Shown: positions 12,736-26,291, counted from the first letter of the stretch. The stretch: 64,000 nucleotides of DNA from Buxus sempervirens (GCA_947561395.2 OX387191.1:1004501-1068500), one strand, 5' to 3'. The notes: generated by a model from the sequence alone, not told the origin. A program made the numbers and translations.

Positions 12736-13784
12736 CCATGGATATATGTGTGTGTGTGTGCATTCCTGATAAACGTTAGCATGTCTGTGGACTTGCAGAT
12801 GGGATTGAAGTATGGATGTCCAGTGGAGGACATTCTAACAGGACTTTCAATCCAGTGCAGGGGTTGGAAACCTGTCTACTACAATCCGGATGTGAAGGGC
12901 TTTCTGGGTCTTGCTTCTTTTACATTGTCACAGACTTTGATTCAACACAAAAGATGGTCGGAAGGCTTCTTTCAGATATTCTTGTCGAAGTACTGCCCCT
13001 TCTTATATGGGTATGGGAAAATTAATGTCGGCCTCCAAATGGGATATTCTGTCTATTGCTTATGGGCTCCTAATTCCTTGCCAACACTGTATTACGCGGT
13101 TATTCCTTCACTCTACTTGCTCAAGGGCATACCCTTATTCCCCAAGGTATACCCTTTTTCCCAGAGACGATACCTTTAAGTGATCGACTCTTGCACTCTT
13201 ACTTGGTCTTCTAACTTCTTTATCCATGTCTACAGATGTCTAGCATATGGTTCCTACCATTCGCGTATGTGTTCATATCGAAGAGCGCTTACAGCCTAGC
13301 TGAGGCACTTTGTTGTGGAGATACACTCATAACTTGGTGGAACCAACAAAGGATGTGGTTGATTAGGCGAACAACTTCATACTTATTCGCCTTCGTTGAT
13401 ACCATTATTAAACAATTAGGATTTTCTGAACTATCGTTCGTGGTCACTGCCAAGCTGGCTGATAAGGACGAGTACAAGAGATACGAGCAAGGGATAATGG
13501 AGTTTGGCACATCTTCTCCCATGTTTACTATAATATCAACCTTGGCTATGTTCAACCTTTTCAGTCTGGTTGGAGGGATCAAGAGAGTTACTATGGACAA
13601 TGAAAGTAGGGTCCTCGAGAAGCTGTTCTTGCAATTTGCTCTTTGTGGGCTACTAGTTGTGGTTAATATACCAGTTTACCAAGCACTCTTCATCCGCAAA
13701 GACAAGGGTCGGATGCTGACTTCTATTACATTTACATCAATTGTATTAGCTTCGTTGGCTTGTCTGGTGATGCCCACATATTAG
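9817..13784 (+). CDS. CSLE: Cellulose synthase-like protein E, intact, 739 aa
   Basis: Eight exons: 9817-10100, 10764-11082, 11670-11810, 11933-12067, 12144-12356, 12462-12692, 12799-13146 and 13236-13784. They join with GT-AG introns into 740 codons including the stop, the usual CslE length. CslE proteins are Golgi membrane family 2 glycosyltransferases related to cellulose synthase; their exact product is unsettled. Visible features are the N-terminal [10 protein letters not shown] motif and two membrane segments, then the catalytic domain. Its motifs are [13 protein letters not shown] (first Asp), [10 protein letters not shown] (DCD), [17 protein letters not shown] (third Asp) and QHKRWSEG (QxxRW). 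WWNQQRMWL and several C-terminal membrane spans follow. I see no frameshift or in-frame stop. A decayed copy follows 1.8 kb downstream. Intron 1 has been enlarged by a MITE. Confidence 0.92.
10165..10711. mobile_element. Tourist-like MITE in CslE intron 1
   Basis: Ends are inverted: GGCTGTGTTTGGAACC at 10165 against GGCTCCAAACACAGCC ending at 10711, continuing into similar inner sequence (GGATTGGGGGAGAA versus TTCTCCCCAAATCC). TAC flanks both sides, a possible 3-bp duplication. TIR type and 3-bp duplication resemble PIF/Harbinger-derived Tourist MITEs, though the usual target is TTA/TAA. The paralogous intron at 15852-15935 is only 84 nt and lacks it, so the insertion came after the duplication or was lost from the other copy. 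Confidence 0.65.
10291..10545. repeat. (ACC)n-rich array inside the MITE
   Basis: About 250 nt of imperfect ACC/CAC triplets with ATC and AGC interruptions. It forms an apparent open frame of His/Pro/Thr, which is a composition artefact inside an intron. Confidence 0.85.
12693..12736. repeat. (CT)n tract at the start of CslE intron 6
   Basis: The intron begins GTCTCTCTCT and continues as a CT run with one TTT interruption. The equivalent intron of the downstream copy (from 18278) also begins with a CT run, so the tract predates the duplication. Confidence 0.85.
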
Positions 13785-15570
13785 TAAAAGTCAGGGAACA
13801 ATTTGGTAAGGATATGATGGCTAGGATGATCTCATAGCATTGATATGAACTTCTAATTATCCTTTTTGATGTTCATTTTAATAATGTTGTATGAGTTGCA
13901 CTTGAGCATGGAGCATGGAGCATCTTATTATTACTATTTTGAAAAAATGCTCCGCCTATAACTTTTACAAGAAGTGAAAACAATAACCATGAGATCATCT
14001 ATGTGGCAACATCTGACGCCAATGATACGAAATCAATGCATTAAATAATTGCAGAAGATTTCCCCACCCATGTAGTCACATTGGAATGGGATGAAATCTT
14101 GTGCTATGTTTATTTGAATTGCATGTTGTGAGATGTTGCCATGTTAAGCATCTCAAGGTTTCAGTGTTTTATCGTATAGACTCTAATTGAAACATTTACA
14201 ATAATAATAAGAACATTGACTATAAGATGCTCTACATGGTAGCATCTCATAATCAAAGTAGGGGGTAATGCAAATCGGAAATAAATATATGAGAAGATTT
14301 CGTCACCATGGGAACAATATGAGGACAGAAATTGGCTGCACCCATGCACCACCCAAATGTGATTGGTGCATTCATTTAAAAAATTTTTTTTTCTCTTTCT
14401 TCAAATAAATCTATCCTATATTTAACGCCAAAAGGCCCCTTGGGAAGTGTTCCTAAAACAATTCACTTTTTTCCCAAAACAACCATTGGTAGTTTAGGGT
14501 TTCAATAATACAAGGCTATACCCGTCTAAATTCAATATTTTCGTTCAAAACTGAGTTAATTCATAACTTCTCCTCTCTCCATTCCCTCTCTCCATGTGCA
14601 AGTAGTGCCGCAGTGCTAGTTTTTTAAATGTGAATGCATCAATATGAAAGGGTGTATGTGTGCACAAGATATTGGGCGTAGATGATATGCTTCGGTCCTG
14701 TCTTGAAATACTAAAATTTGTAAGACTACTTTGTGATGCAATCCTATGTGGCCATGTCGTAGTTGCTATAGGTTGTACTTAGAGTTGGCAAAATGCGACC
14801 CAACTCAACGGGTCAACCTGAACCAACCCGAGTTAAACGGGGTTTGGGTTGATTCGTTTATTAATTGGGTTGGGCTAGTAATCGGGTCAACCTGATTACG
14901 ACCTAACAACCCAACAGGTAACCCGATTAAAAAAAATAGTGACAAAAGTATCTCATCCTGACCCGATTAACCCTAACCCGACCCAAGTTCAGTACAACCC
15001 GATCCAATTAACCCCTAACCCTATTTTAATCATATTTTTTGAAAAGTAAAAAATAATAATAATAAACGGATTTGTAGGTTGAACCCGACCAAAATCCGAC
15101 CTGTTGCCCTCGAGTTGTAGTCCTTGTCCAAGTGATTCACCCGTATCGGGAAAAAAATAATTCAGATTCAGTTGGTTAATTATCAAAAATTATAAATTAA
15201 TATTATTTTCTAAAATAATTGAGATTCAGTTTCATTTTATTATTTTTGAAATTTTTTTTCAAAATATCTTAAAAAAGACTTGCAAATCCTACTTCTACTT
15301 GTACTTAAATGGGTGCAAAGGTTTTCAAAGTCTTTTTTAAGGGCATTTTTCGAAAAAAGTTTACACGAACAGTAAAATCATATTAAATCTTAATTATTTG
15401 AAAAAAGTATCATTAATTTGTAATTTTAAGAATTTGTAGATTGAATCTGAATTATTTTAAAAAGTATCACTAAAAACCAATTTTCCCTTAAATAAATTGC
15501 GTTTGGACCGAGCAGTTCAATTGCAGTATACTTTGTTCTGCGTTTGCATATGTGAGCGTGGGAGGGGAAG
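13785..15570. other. Spacer between the CslE copies, repeat remnants
   Basis: No gene. Three related palindromic phrases (13986-14023, 14125-14158, 14219-14253) belong to the hairpin family at 8666-8792. From about 14782 to 15120 there is a block rich in GGGTTG/AACCCG phrases that starts TAGAGTTGGCAAA, a typical hAT-derived terminus; its right end is too degraded to place. The rest is AT-rich. Confidence 0.5.
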
Positions 15571-18500
15571 ATGAGAGGGACGGGAAGAAATGGATGCCTC
15601 CGTCTTTTTGGAACGAAGGAAGCGAAGGATCGATACGCCTATCGGTTGGTTGCAGTTTCGATATTTGTGTGCATTTGCTTTACTTGGATCTACAGATTGA
15701 GTCATATACCAAGCGGAAGAGTCGGTGAGACCTTGATTTGGCTCGGACTGTTTTCTTCTGAGCTTTGGTTCGCTCTCTATTGGGTATTCACTCAGTCTGT
15801 TCGTTGGAAACGCGTCTACCGCCATACCTTCAAAGACAGGCTGTCTTGCAGGTTTGGGGATGATCTCTCTCTCTCTCTCCCTCTCTCTTTCTCTGATCTC
15901 TCCAATTTTTTTTTAATATATTTGTACTTGAACAGATACGAGAAGGAATTGCCGGCTGTAGATATTTTCGTGTGCACAGCCGACCACACGATAGAACCAC
16001 CGCTAATGGTTATCAACACTGTGTTATCGGTCATGGCCTATGATTACCCGCCGGAGAAGCTGAGCGTGTATCTCTCCGACGACTTATTTTTCAACTTCAA
16101 ACCCACTTGACTCCCCGATGGCCAAAGAGTGGTCTGCCTTGAAGGTAAGATAATCTTTTTGCTACATTTTTTCGCCCTAATTTTTATATCTTCTTAGTAG
16201 AAATGAGCAGAATCTTTCTTAATCGCATTTGACTTTGGTGCAATTCGACACATTCCTCACCACTAGGCAATGATAAGTGAAAAGCCGCCATTAGAATCGG
16301 AGTTTTATCCACTCCTTGAGGGGGGAGTCTCAGAGTCAGACAATGTAACTTCCACTTCAACCCTTCATTGAGGTTTAGAAGTGTTCCATTAAGACTTCAA
16401 AATCTCTTCATGTAGAATCCCGTTGATGTACACAAAACATTTTATCTTGTATGTATGAGCCCAGGCCAGTGTGTCAAAGACCATGATACCCATAAAATGA
16501 GAGTATGAGAAAAAAATAAAAAATAAAAAAATCCTGCACTTTGTAGAAGGTTCATCATGGGCAGATTTTGGTTTCTTGAAAGGGCTTGTATGTAATGAGC
16601 AAAGCCCAGGAGCTAATTCTCACAAATGTCTTGATATCATAGTTCTTCAAAAAAAAATTTTTTTTTTGGCACTTTTATTGGAAGAATTAAACTAAAGTTC
16701 AAGGGGGCACACACTCTTAATCTGGCACCTTAGACCAACTCGGCCATCTCAACAAAAAAAAGGGCACACGCTCTCAATGACAAAATTTTTACTTATCTCT
16801 GTACTCTGTAGCCAAAAACAAATTCATTAATCCAGCATCAATGGTCGTTTAGTGGTTCTAATGTACAGAGGTGTCCCTGCCTATTTGGTAGTCAGATAAT
16901 TGAGATACTTGGATTTGTGTTTCTAACCATTTCAATTTTATTTAATACTTTTTTTAAATTCAAATCTTTTCCTCTTTTTCAATAATTTTTTAATTAGGAA
17001 TCATATGAAGGCATGAAGAATTGTATTGAAACCACAAGTAAACTCGGTCGAATTTCAGAAGAAATACGAAGAAGACACAAAGGATTTATTAAATGGAGTT
17101 TGGGTTCGACTCAGCGTGATCATCCAGCCATTGTGGAGGTATTTAAACAATGATTTAATATTATAAAACACCAAAAAAGGAAAAAAAAAGGGAACCATTT
17201 TTTTATTATATGAAAATCCTTATCATCATTTTTTGTATCACAGATTTTAATTGACGGGAGAAATTCCAGGTCTGTGGATGTGGAGGGACAACCATTGCCA
17301 ACTCTGGTATACTTGGCACGTGAGAAGAGACCCCAGTATCACCATAACTTCAAGGCTGGATCTATGAATGCAATGGTATGTTGTCTTCCTACATACAGTT
17401 ATGTATAAATGCGTACATTGGGATGTACACGTGTAAAAAATAAAAAAATTATTCCTATACGGGGCACCCATGCATATACATTCATGGTTGACCAGAACTT
17501 GTTAGATATTGTTCTTTCTTGTTTTGCTTAATTGCATGCCTAAAACAGGTTTCATACAAGGTTAGCCATGATAGTGAGTAATTCATAAACTAATATAAAC
17601 CTGTTGATTATATATATAGAGAAACAGGACACATCTCTAATTATAACCTTAATCCAACATGCAGATAAGGGTGTCATCAAAGATAAGTAATGGGTAGATT
17701 ATTCTCAATGTGGACTGCGACATGTACTCGAACAATTCAGATTCGGTGAGAGATGCACTTTGTTTTTTCATGGACGAAGAGAAAGGCCATGAGATTGCCT
17801 ATGTACAGTTTCCTCAGAACTTCAATAACGTCACTAAGAATGATATCTATGCCAGTTCAATGAGGGTAATTATTGAGGTGGGTATGAGAAAAATATTGGG
17901 TCTTGCAACTTGGTATTGTCATGTCTATATGTTTTTTTTGTTTTTACAAGTACTTGAAAGAGATCTTTCGGTTTTGTTAATTTTCTGTTATTTATCTCAT
18001 TGAAATTGGAATACTGTGTGACAATTCAAAGGTGGAAGCTCCTGGATTGGATGGAAATGGAGGGCCAATGTATATTGGTACCGGGTGTTTTCACAGGAGA
18101 GAGAGTCTTTGTGGGATGAAGTATAGTGAGGAAAACAAATGTGAATGGAAGAGAGATTATGGTAGGAAGGTGGAAGCGATGGGTAGGAAGGTGGAAGCGA
18201 GTCCAATTGAATTAGAAGAAACAGCAAAGCTTCTAGCTAGTTGTACCTATGAGGAGAACACCCAATGGGGAAAGGAGGTCTCTCTCTCTCTCACTCTCAC
18301 TCTGCCCTTCCCTCCCTCCCTCCCTCCCTCTCTCTCTCTAACCTCATGAATGTTGGTTAGCAGATGGGCTTGAAGTACGGTTGTCCTTTGGAGGATGTTA
18401 TTACAGGGTTGTCAATTCAATGTAGGGGTTGGAAATCCATCTACTTCAACCCAGAGAGGAAGGGATTTATAGGCCTTTCTCCTACCACATTGTTGCAGTC

Positions 18501-19358
18501 ACTGGTACAACATAAAAGATGGTCTGAAGGTAATATTTCTCTCCAGGTACTGTCCTTTGATATATGGGCATGGAAGAATCAATCTGGGACATCAGATGGC
18601 GTATAGTTTCTTCTGCTTATGGGCTGCTAATTGCTTTGCAACCCTTTATTACGTCACTATCCCTTCACTTTGTCTCCTCAAAGGCGTGCCCCTCTTTCCT
18701 AGGGTAAGAACTATCGGTAGAAATTCTACTTGTTTCTCCAAAATTCAAGCGAATGTGAAATTGTTTTTAAATTTGTGATTCTAACTATTGAATTATCTTC
18801 TGAATTCAGATTTCAAGCCTTTGGTTCCTGCCCTTTGCGTACATGATCATGGTTACAAATGGATTCAGCTTGGTGGAGTTTGTCTGCTCTGGAGGCACAG
18901 TCCAAGGGTGGTGGAATGAGCAAAGAATGTGGCTGTTTAAGAGGACAACTTCATATTTGTTTGCGCTAATAGATACCATCCTGAAGCTATTAGGTTTCTC
19001 AGAGTCAGCATTTGTCATCACAGCCAAGGTAGCTGAGGAGGATGTGTCCCAAAGATTCGAGCAAGAGATGATGGAGTTTGGGACCTCTTCTCCCATGTTT
19101 ACCATTATGGCCACACTTGGGTTGATCAACCTATTTAGCTTGGTTGGGGGAGTTAAAAAGGTGATCATGAACTCGGGTGTTGATAACTTTGAGCTACTGG
19201 CCATGCAGTTTCTTCTTTGTGGGGTTCTGGTTATCATCAACCTACCTGTGTACCAAGGGCTCTTCTTCCGAAAAGACAAGGGTTCCATGACCACCTCTGT
19301 TTCCGTTAAAGCATTTTATTTTGCTCTATTGGCTTGCTTAATGCCATTTTTATATTAA
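15571..19358 (+). pseudogene. Decayed second CslE copy
   Basis: Exon-by-exon the copy follows the intact gene: 15571-15851, 15936-16144, 16998-17138, 17244-17375, 17665-17877, 18032-18277, 18364-18703 and 18810-19358. Three lesions break it. Exon 2 is 110 nt shorter than its counterpart: after SDD (about 16083) the GGS-LTFYAL region and the following loop are gone and the frame shifts, reaching a TGA at 16108-16110. Exon 5 has an in-frame TAG at 17695-17697 where the intact gene has Ala ([11 protein letters not shown]). Exon 7 lacks exactly 8 nt right after QHKRWSEG (about 18530), shifting frame through the membrane region. Exon 6 has a 21-nt tandem duplication (GRKVEAM, GRKVEAS) that keeps frame. 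Splice sites and the last exon remain good, so decay is recent. The product could not be catalytic because part of the first Asp motif region is deleted. Confidence 0.9.
16700..16753 (-). pseudogene. tRNA-Leu-like fragment
   Basis: Read on the minus strand, GATGGCCGAGTTGGTCTAAG, then GTGCCAGATTAAGAG, matches the D arm and anticodon arm of a plant tRNA-Leu with a UAA anticodon. The variable arm, T arm and acceptor 3' half are missing, and the 5' flank ends at a T/A-rich tract. Best read as a truncated tRNA pseudogene or the head of a tRNA-derived SINE, inside intron 2 of the dead CslE copy. Confidence 0.5.
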
Positions 19359-21379
19359 GTTGTTAAAATTTATTCGGTTTCGTCTATGATTAAAGTGTAT
19401 TAAACCAAGATGAAAAAAAGAAAAAGGAAAAAACTAAAAGCCTTAACAGAAGAATGACTATCGCCTTCAATCATTGTGATTAGATTCATTAGAGAAGATA
19501 AAGCTGAAAGTCCATTCAGTTCCACCTAGATCCTTGCATTCTGTTTTCATGGCCTTGTTCATTCCTCACTTTGAATACTTTGACCATTGTAGTATTTTTT
19601 CCCCTTTTCTGAAACTTGCTGTTATTAGTCGTATTGATGCATTGACTTGCTTTTGTTGGAGCAATTGCATTATACAGTATACAATATGCACATAACATAT
19701 TTGATGAAATTCTTAGACAGGTTGATTAGTATTTGATTTCAGCGGTTAAATAAAAATGCTGAAATATAACTTGACTTGAGAGTGCTGAAAAGCACATATT
19801 AGGAGGCTGGGAACATTTTTAATTAGATTTTCCTTTTCAGTTTGGTTCGATTTATCTCAAAATTTTGGGTTAGCTCTGACACCGCCTATTTGGTTCGGCT
19901 TAAGAAGTTGCACAATTCGCACGCCTTTTTTTTTTTTTTTTTTGGGTAATAAGAAATCGCACCCTTATTTATTTATTTATTTTTGATAATAAGAAATCGC
20001 ACCCTTACATCGGAGACAATGTGAGCTTGTATTTAATAATATCCGGGTCACACTAGACTACGAACGACACCACCAAAGCAACTGCACAAATGCCTAGCAC
20101 TCTTAAAACGTGTCCGTTCCTGATGGGCCGTGCCGTGCCCAGATGCTCGGGCACAAAGCTTGTTAAGGCACGGCTCGCCAGGGATGTCGGCTTAGTGGGC
20201 GCCACGGCCCGCATTGATGTGGGCTAGTTGGGTCGTGCCTACGTGCCAGTCTGCCTGGCACGTAAATTTTTTACCTCAAAAAGTAGTTTTTTTTCCCTTT
20301 TTTTTTACAATTTTACCCCCTAACCTAGTTGAGATAGATGGGTGCTAACCTAGTTGGGATATACTTATATTATAGTAATGCAGTATTATTTTTGCAAGTG
20401 TATTATGTATAAGTATGGTTGTATTTGCAAAATTATACACTTGTACTTGTAATAATTAATTAATTTAAATTTTTTTGAGCAAATTCTATTCTAGTATGTG
20501 CAAAACATTTTTATGAATAATAAACATATTTTTTCAGAATTTTTTATTTTATTTTTACTAATTTTTTCTATTTTTTTTGAAAAAAAAGAACTCAGGCCCG
20601 CCGACCCGCGATGCATGGCACAGCCCAGTCCTAGCCGTACCATGGGTTGGGCCGTGCCTGGATTTTCCCTGACAGGTCAGGCACGGCACGGCCCGTCAAG
20701 GAAGCGGGCCGTGCCCAGGCTGGCCCGCAGCCCACCAGTCACGGGGTAATTGTGTCCGTCCCGTGTCGGACCGTCCCGTTCATTAACCCTGGACATCAGA
20801 TCTAGTCAGAACTCGAAACCTAAGCTAAGCTGGGGAACATCGAAGGAATTTCTTCTGCACTTGCCTTTTTCAACTCAGCCTCTGGTATTGACCCGGATTT
20901 CGAATTCGAAAGGTACCTCTTGTCCTCTGATCTTTCATGCTTCTTCTGATCCGAATTTCATCTTCTCCGTTGCTATAAAAAATCAGATCCACTTACGAAA
21001 CAGAATTCATCTAATTCTGCGTTCCTATTTTTGATTTATTATCTATTTCTTTGTTGATATGCTTAATATTGTCTGCGATTAGCAGATTTTCGTAATGAAT
21101 CGTGTTAATAACCTAAAAATTTGGAACGTTTCATGTTTGTAAGAAATAGACCTTAAAATCGGGGATCATTAGAATAAGTTTTTATTGATTTCATAATTTG
21201 TTGGTTATGAATTTTTCCCATTCATTGGTTTGAATCTGTTAAATTATTAGATAAGCTTTATGAATTCAATGTTTATGTTATTCCGCAATCGCTTTACCTT
21301 CAATTCTTTATTTGTTTGTGGTGTTGTATTGTTAACATATATTAAGTTCGAACTATTGATGCTGTTTTGAAATATTCAG
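19359..21379. other. Spacer with a GC-rich repeat
   Basis: No gene is supported before the p24 start. A GC-rich repeat block occupies roughly 20107-20790; the last 550 nt or so probably contain the promoter and leader of the p24 gene at 21380. Confidence 0.5.
20107..20790. repeat. GC-rich GGGCCGTGCC repeat block
   Basis: Two GC-rich ends packed with GGGCCGTGCC / GGCACGGCCC phrases flank an AT-rich middle (20270-20580). Both strands' versions of the phrase occur, so the block can fold on itself. Such blocks are usual in plant non-autonomous DNA transposons, but no clean terminal repeats or target duplication could be placed. The open frames across it are composition artefacts. Confidence 0.45.
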
Positions 21380-24300
21380 ATGGAAGTTTGGTCTGCGGGA
21401 CTTTTTTTTATGGTGTTGGTGGCTTTTTCTTTAAATCTACAAGTAGCAGTTGGTATCAGATTCGTCATTGACAGGGAAGAATGCTTCTCTCATGATATAC
21501 AGTATGAAGGCGATACTGTTCATGTTTCCTTTGTTGTAATTAAAGCTGATACACCATGGCATTATGGTGACGATGGTGTTGATCTTGTGGTAAATGAATC
21601 TTTTCTAGTTTAGTTTTTCACGTTCTCTTATTTGTTTTTGTCTGTGTGGATATGTTCTTATTCCATCAGTTCTGCACAATATATTCTTTATTCTTCTCTC
21701 TAGTCAGTCCATACAGATTTGTGCTACACGGTTTATTACTTTGGAAAAGTAAGCACATCATTTTCACATTTATATCAAATAAAAGTTTGCCAACTTAAAT
21801 ATGCGATCAGTTTTTCATGATATTGGTAATGTAGTCTATTGAAGTACAATAGTAACAAGCTGCTGATACCCTTATAAAATAATGGGAATAAGTGCAATTA
21901 CAAAATCAAGAATTGGCCTTGCTCTCAAAGCTTCATCAATAGCATTATTGACATGAGGAAGGTAATTCCTAATGGTAACTTTAAGCTTCACTTGAGCATT
22001 ATGAATGAATTTTCCACTACCTGATTCGGCAGAGCTAGATTTGGGACTTTGGAGTCCCATCAAAATTGAGTTTTTAAACATTAGGATATGGAAGTCTCCA
22101 TTAATATACGTTAGCTCAGTGACTCTGAATATCTTGTAAAATGATGGTTTGGTAGAAGATAATGAAATGATTGCTAGATCTTAGATGCGTGATCAGGTTG
22201 TTTATCTTCAAAATGTTTGCTGATTTCTTCCCAGGTTCCCTTTAAAAGGAAGATGACGTGGATGCAGGATTTGAAACAGACAATATAATGAATGAAAACT
22301 TGACAAAGTATACCTGTCAAACCATTGAAATTTGGACTTCTTCCAATATAGCTTTATTTGAGAACACAAGGGGTTTATGGTGTAACGAATTCTGCTAATG
22401 AGTGGAAACTTTTCGTACCAGTATTATTAAAATGTTGTCACCAGGCTACCCGTCCTTTTATTACTTGAAGGGATAAAGGGAACGGGATTAAGTTAGGCCT
22501 TTTAAATTGATTTAACTTGGATTGGAAGGTAATGAAACTTATTTAACTTTTATACCAATTTGAACTCGACGAATTTCTTCCACTAATCGTGGTAGCATTC
22601 CAAAAAAGGATTTATCTCGAAAGGAAGTTATCAAGATTGGTCAGAATTCATGGTTGAATTGGATAGTAGATGGAAGATGAGAGATACTTATTCGCAGTAA
22701 AATGGAAGAAGAATACAAATCTATGTCAAAAGAATATCTATAATAATGTTAATAATGGTTTTGTTGTAGGTATTATCATTTTCATTACAAAATGAGCTGA
22801 GATACTTGAATCTTCGGTCATCACAGAAGTGTAATTCATTTTCCTTTGAACTAAGCTTTTCTTCTAACAAAGTGTAGTAACTAAAGATTCTCCATTGATG
22901 TTTTAGGTATAGATCTTCATTAATGGTCTGTGTGAGACTACCAAATATAGGCGTTACACAGGTTTCTTGGACAGTCTGAAGTATACTTGTTCCATTCTGA
23001 TTATTAGGAATAAAACTAGGTATATCTTGGTTAATGAATGGTTCAAATTGTGAAGAAGATATGCTTATGTTTTCTAGGTCCTCTCAGGTGTATGGCGTAA
23101 AATATGATGCGGTGAAATGTATGCAAAACTATAATGTGGTCAGTCCTTTTTTTTTTTTTTTAGGTCATGAAAAGGAAACTAAAGATATGTAGAAAAAAAC
23201 ATTGTATGTGGAAAAGATTTTGGTCTGACGTATACAAAATGTTTGGGGTTTGAAGGTGTGGTATTTTGCCTGCAAGATGGAGATTAAGGGATTAGGAATA
23301 GTTGACATGATAAAACCTTGAGATAATCACAGTTAGCTAATTGGGTCATGAAGTCTGTCAAATCAAAATTTCTCAGGTCTTCCTATCAGAGACTGGTGGA
23401 ATTGAACAAGTTTTGCAGCAGAAATGTTGAAAAATTTTATTTTGATCATTATTTCTGGTAGAAATGAGAATAAAAATGAAAGCACAAAAAAGATTTGTTT
23501 GTCGTTTTATAAATAAATTCTGTTAGATGAAGCTTGGTGCTATACTTGTTTGTCTCTAATGCAATTATGTGATAACCCGTGCAACAGGCCTGGAAAAAGT
23601 TTCTAGAAAAGAACAGTAGTAAATACAGCATGTCTAAAAGCATTATCAATATGGTTTACAATTTCACCTGACATGCCGGTGAAATTCTCCTAAAAGTGGC
23701 TTGGCGGCACGAAAATGCAGGGGCAAAACCCCCTGCGAATATTTCCTAGCATGCCGCTGAAATTGGCAGCATGCTGTGGCATGAAGGGATTTCGAGGCAA
23801 TTTCTGCATTTTCTCCTCGTTTTCTTTGCGAAATTTCGTCGTTTTCTCCTCATTTTCTTCATTTCTTCATTCTTCTCTCCATTTCAACGCAATTTCTTCA
23901 TGGATCTCACTTCTAATCCATGTTGGAACGAGGAATGTACTAGATATATGATTGTAATTGACTAATTATATTGTACTCTTTAACTTTTTTGTATGTGTAG
24001 ACTTGATTAGTATTATTTTGTTTTCCTTTATTTTCTATATGCAATATGCATGAAATGACTTTATAGGGAGGATTGATTTAGTATTGTACATTTCGGTACA
24101 CGATCTGTGTACCTCCAAAGCATCTTTAACATACACTAATATACATTCCTATTACCTATCAAAAAAAAAAAAAGCATTAAATGACATATATCAAGAAAAA
24201 AAAATAGACATATATCACATTTCTATGCTTTTTTATTTTTTTAATTTTTCTTGGATGTTTTATATTTATTTCACACCCATGTATGCATTATACATGTCTT

Positions 24301-26159
24301 AAACAAAAAACAAGAACACCACATATTTTCCTGCTAGTGAAATTTTGATGGATGTCGCCGGTGAAATCCAAAATGTAAATCCTGATTTTTATGCACCAGA
24401 TAAAAAAAAAAGTTAATACATTAGGATTCCTACTTACATGGCCTAATATGATGAGCAATCGCATAATTAATTTGAAAATTATAGTGGAAATGAATTCCTA
24501 CTAAGGATTCAGGGTATATGGTAGTAAAAACCATTTTTGGTCGAAAATTTACAGGTATTCCAACCATGATACATATCTGTCTATCCTTCATATTGTATAA
24601 CATTGAAAAAAGGCTGTAATTGATTGACAGCAAAAGAAAAAGAAAGAAAGAAAAGACTAAAAACTAATTTGCAGTAGAAAGAAAAAGCCATACACTTCAA
24701 ATTCCAAAAACAGAACCCTATGTAACCTCCTTTAATTCTAAGGAGGCTTCTTGTTGATAGCTGACAATTTGATAACTTTTTTACCCAAAGGTTGAAAAAG
24801 TTAAGTGTCTCTCCTTTCGGTTCTTGATGTGACATCTTTTCCTTCTTGATTCAAGGGTTCTTAAGGAAGTGCTGGAACAACAGGGTTGAAAATCTCGATT
24901 TCTAACCACTTTATTTCCAATACTATCATGTTAGAGTAGAGTATAAAAAAAATTAAAAAATAATTAGCTAGCCAAACAGAAAAGGGAACTTTTTGTCTGT
25001 CTACTTTCGGTTCTTGATGCAGTGTATTCTTCTTTGAACCAAAATTTGGCATGCAAGATCCATGTTATCTTATTAACAAGCACATATCATTATGAGATTT
25101 CCATTTAGTCAACATTTATTTGATTTTATTACTTTTGTTCCCCTTGATCGTCTTGCACCCTGTAAAGTTTGTCATTGATCCACTTCATAGAGATTAACAG
25201 GTTAAAGGACCTCATGCTGATCAAGTTCATGATGCTCGTGACAAGACAAGTGAGAAGTTTGAATTTGTGGCTCAGAGGAAAGGGCTTCACCGCTTTTGCT
25301 TCACTAACAAATCTCCTTATCATGAAACCATAGACTTTGATATACATGTTGGCCATTTTGCATATTATGATCAGCATGCCAAAGATGGTAAGAGAGCCAT
25401 GTTTCTGGGTCTCTTCTATTCATTGTTTTTTCGCTCCTTTAAATTGATAAAATTACACTTACTTCTATCCTGGTTTCTGAAAACTTTAAAGAAGTTACCG
25501 TTACTTCCCTTCTGGTTTCTGAGAACTTTAAAGAAGTTGCCGTAAATTTGTGAAATGGCACTTACAGCCCTAAAAAAAAGGAGGAAAGAAAAAAAGACTA
25601 AAGGCCTTTTATATCAGTGTTCTCTCGAATCTACCAGACAGAACAAGGTTGGTATTAGACTAAAATGAATTACTTTTTATTGTTGTTTTTGTTTTTGATT
25701 TTTTGGTGGGTTATGAGGAAGATGAAAGTTTTTAAGCCTAAAAGCCACTTATGGAGTTGAAATAATAAATAACAAGATGGGATTGGGCTGCCATCATTTG
25801 CTGCTCGCCCTTGACAAAATTGCAGTAATGGTGGTGGTGGCAGTTAAGAGACAAGGTCAGATAGGACCATGGGGAAGAAAGGAAAAGGTTGAGAGAAACA
25901 AAAAGAAATCATTTTTCCAGGTATCTAAGGTATCCAAAAGGATTTAACCCAATCATTAACATCTGCTCTTGTTATGATCATTTTCCAGGCAGATTTGGAA
26001 CAAAGGAATAATACTCTGGAAAACATACAATTTTCCAGCATGCTCCTTGGCTACAACTTGTAGTGAAGAAAATGGAGGAGGAACGTAATAGGAGGAGGGC
26101 AGGGCTGGGTGAGAGGGTATGGAGGAGGGGCCTGAGGGAGAGAGAGAGAGAGAGAGAGG

Positions 26160-26214
<55 letters not shown>

Positions 26215-26291
26215 AGGGAGGGAGGGAGGGAGGGAGGGAGGGAGAGGGAGGGAGGGAGGGAGGGAGGGCGGAGCGAGCGAGCGAGCGAGCG

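Noticed and set aside
20498..21034. Two consecutive open frames upstream of p24
   Set aside because: GC-rich repeat composition and probable p24 leader; no recognisable protein.
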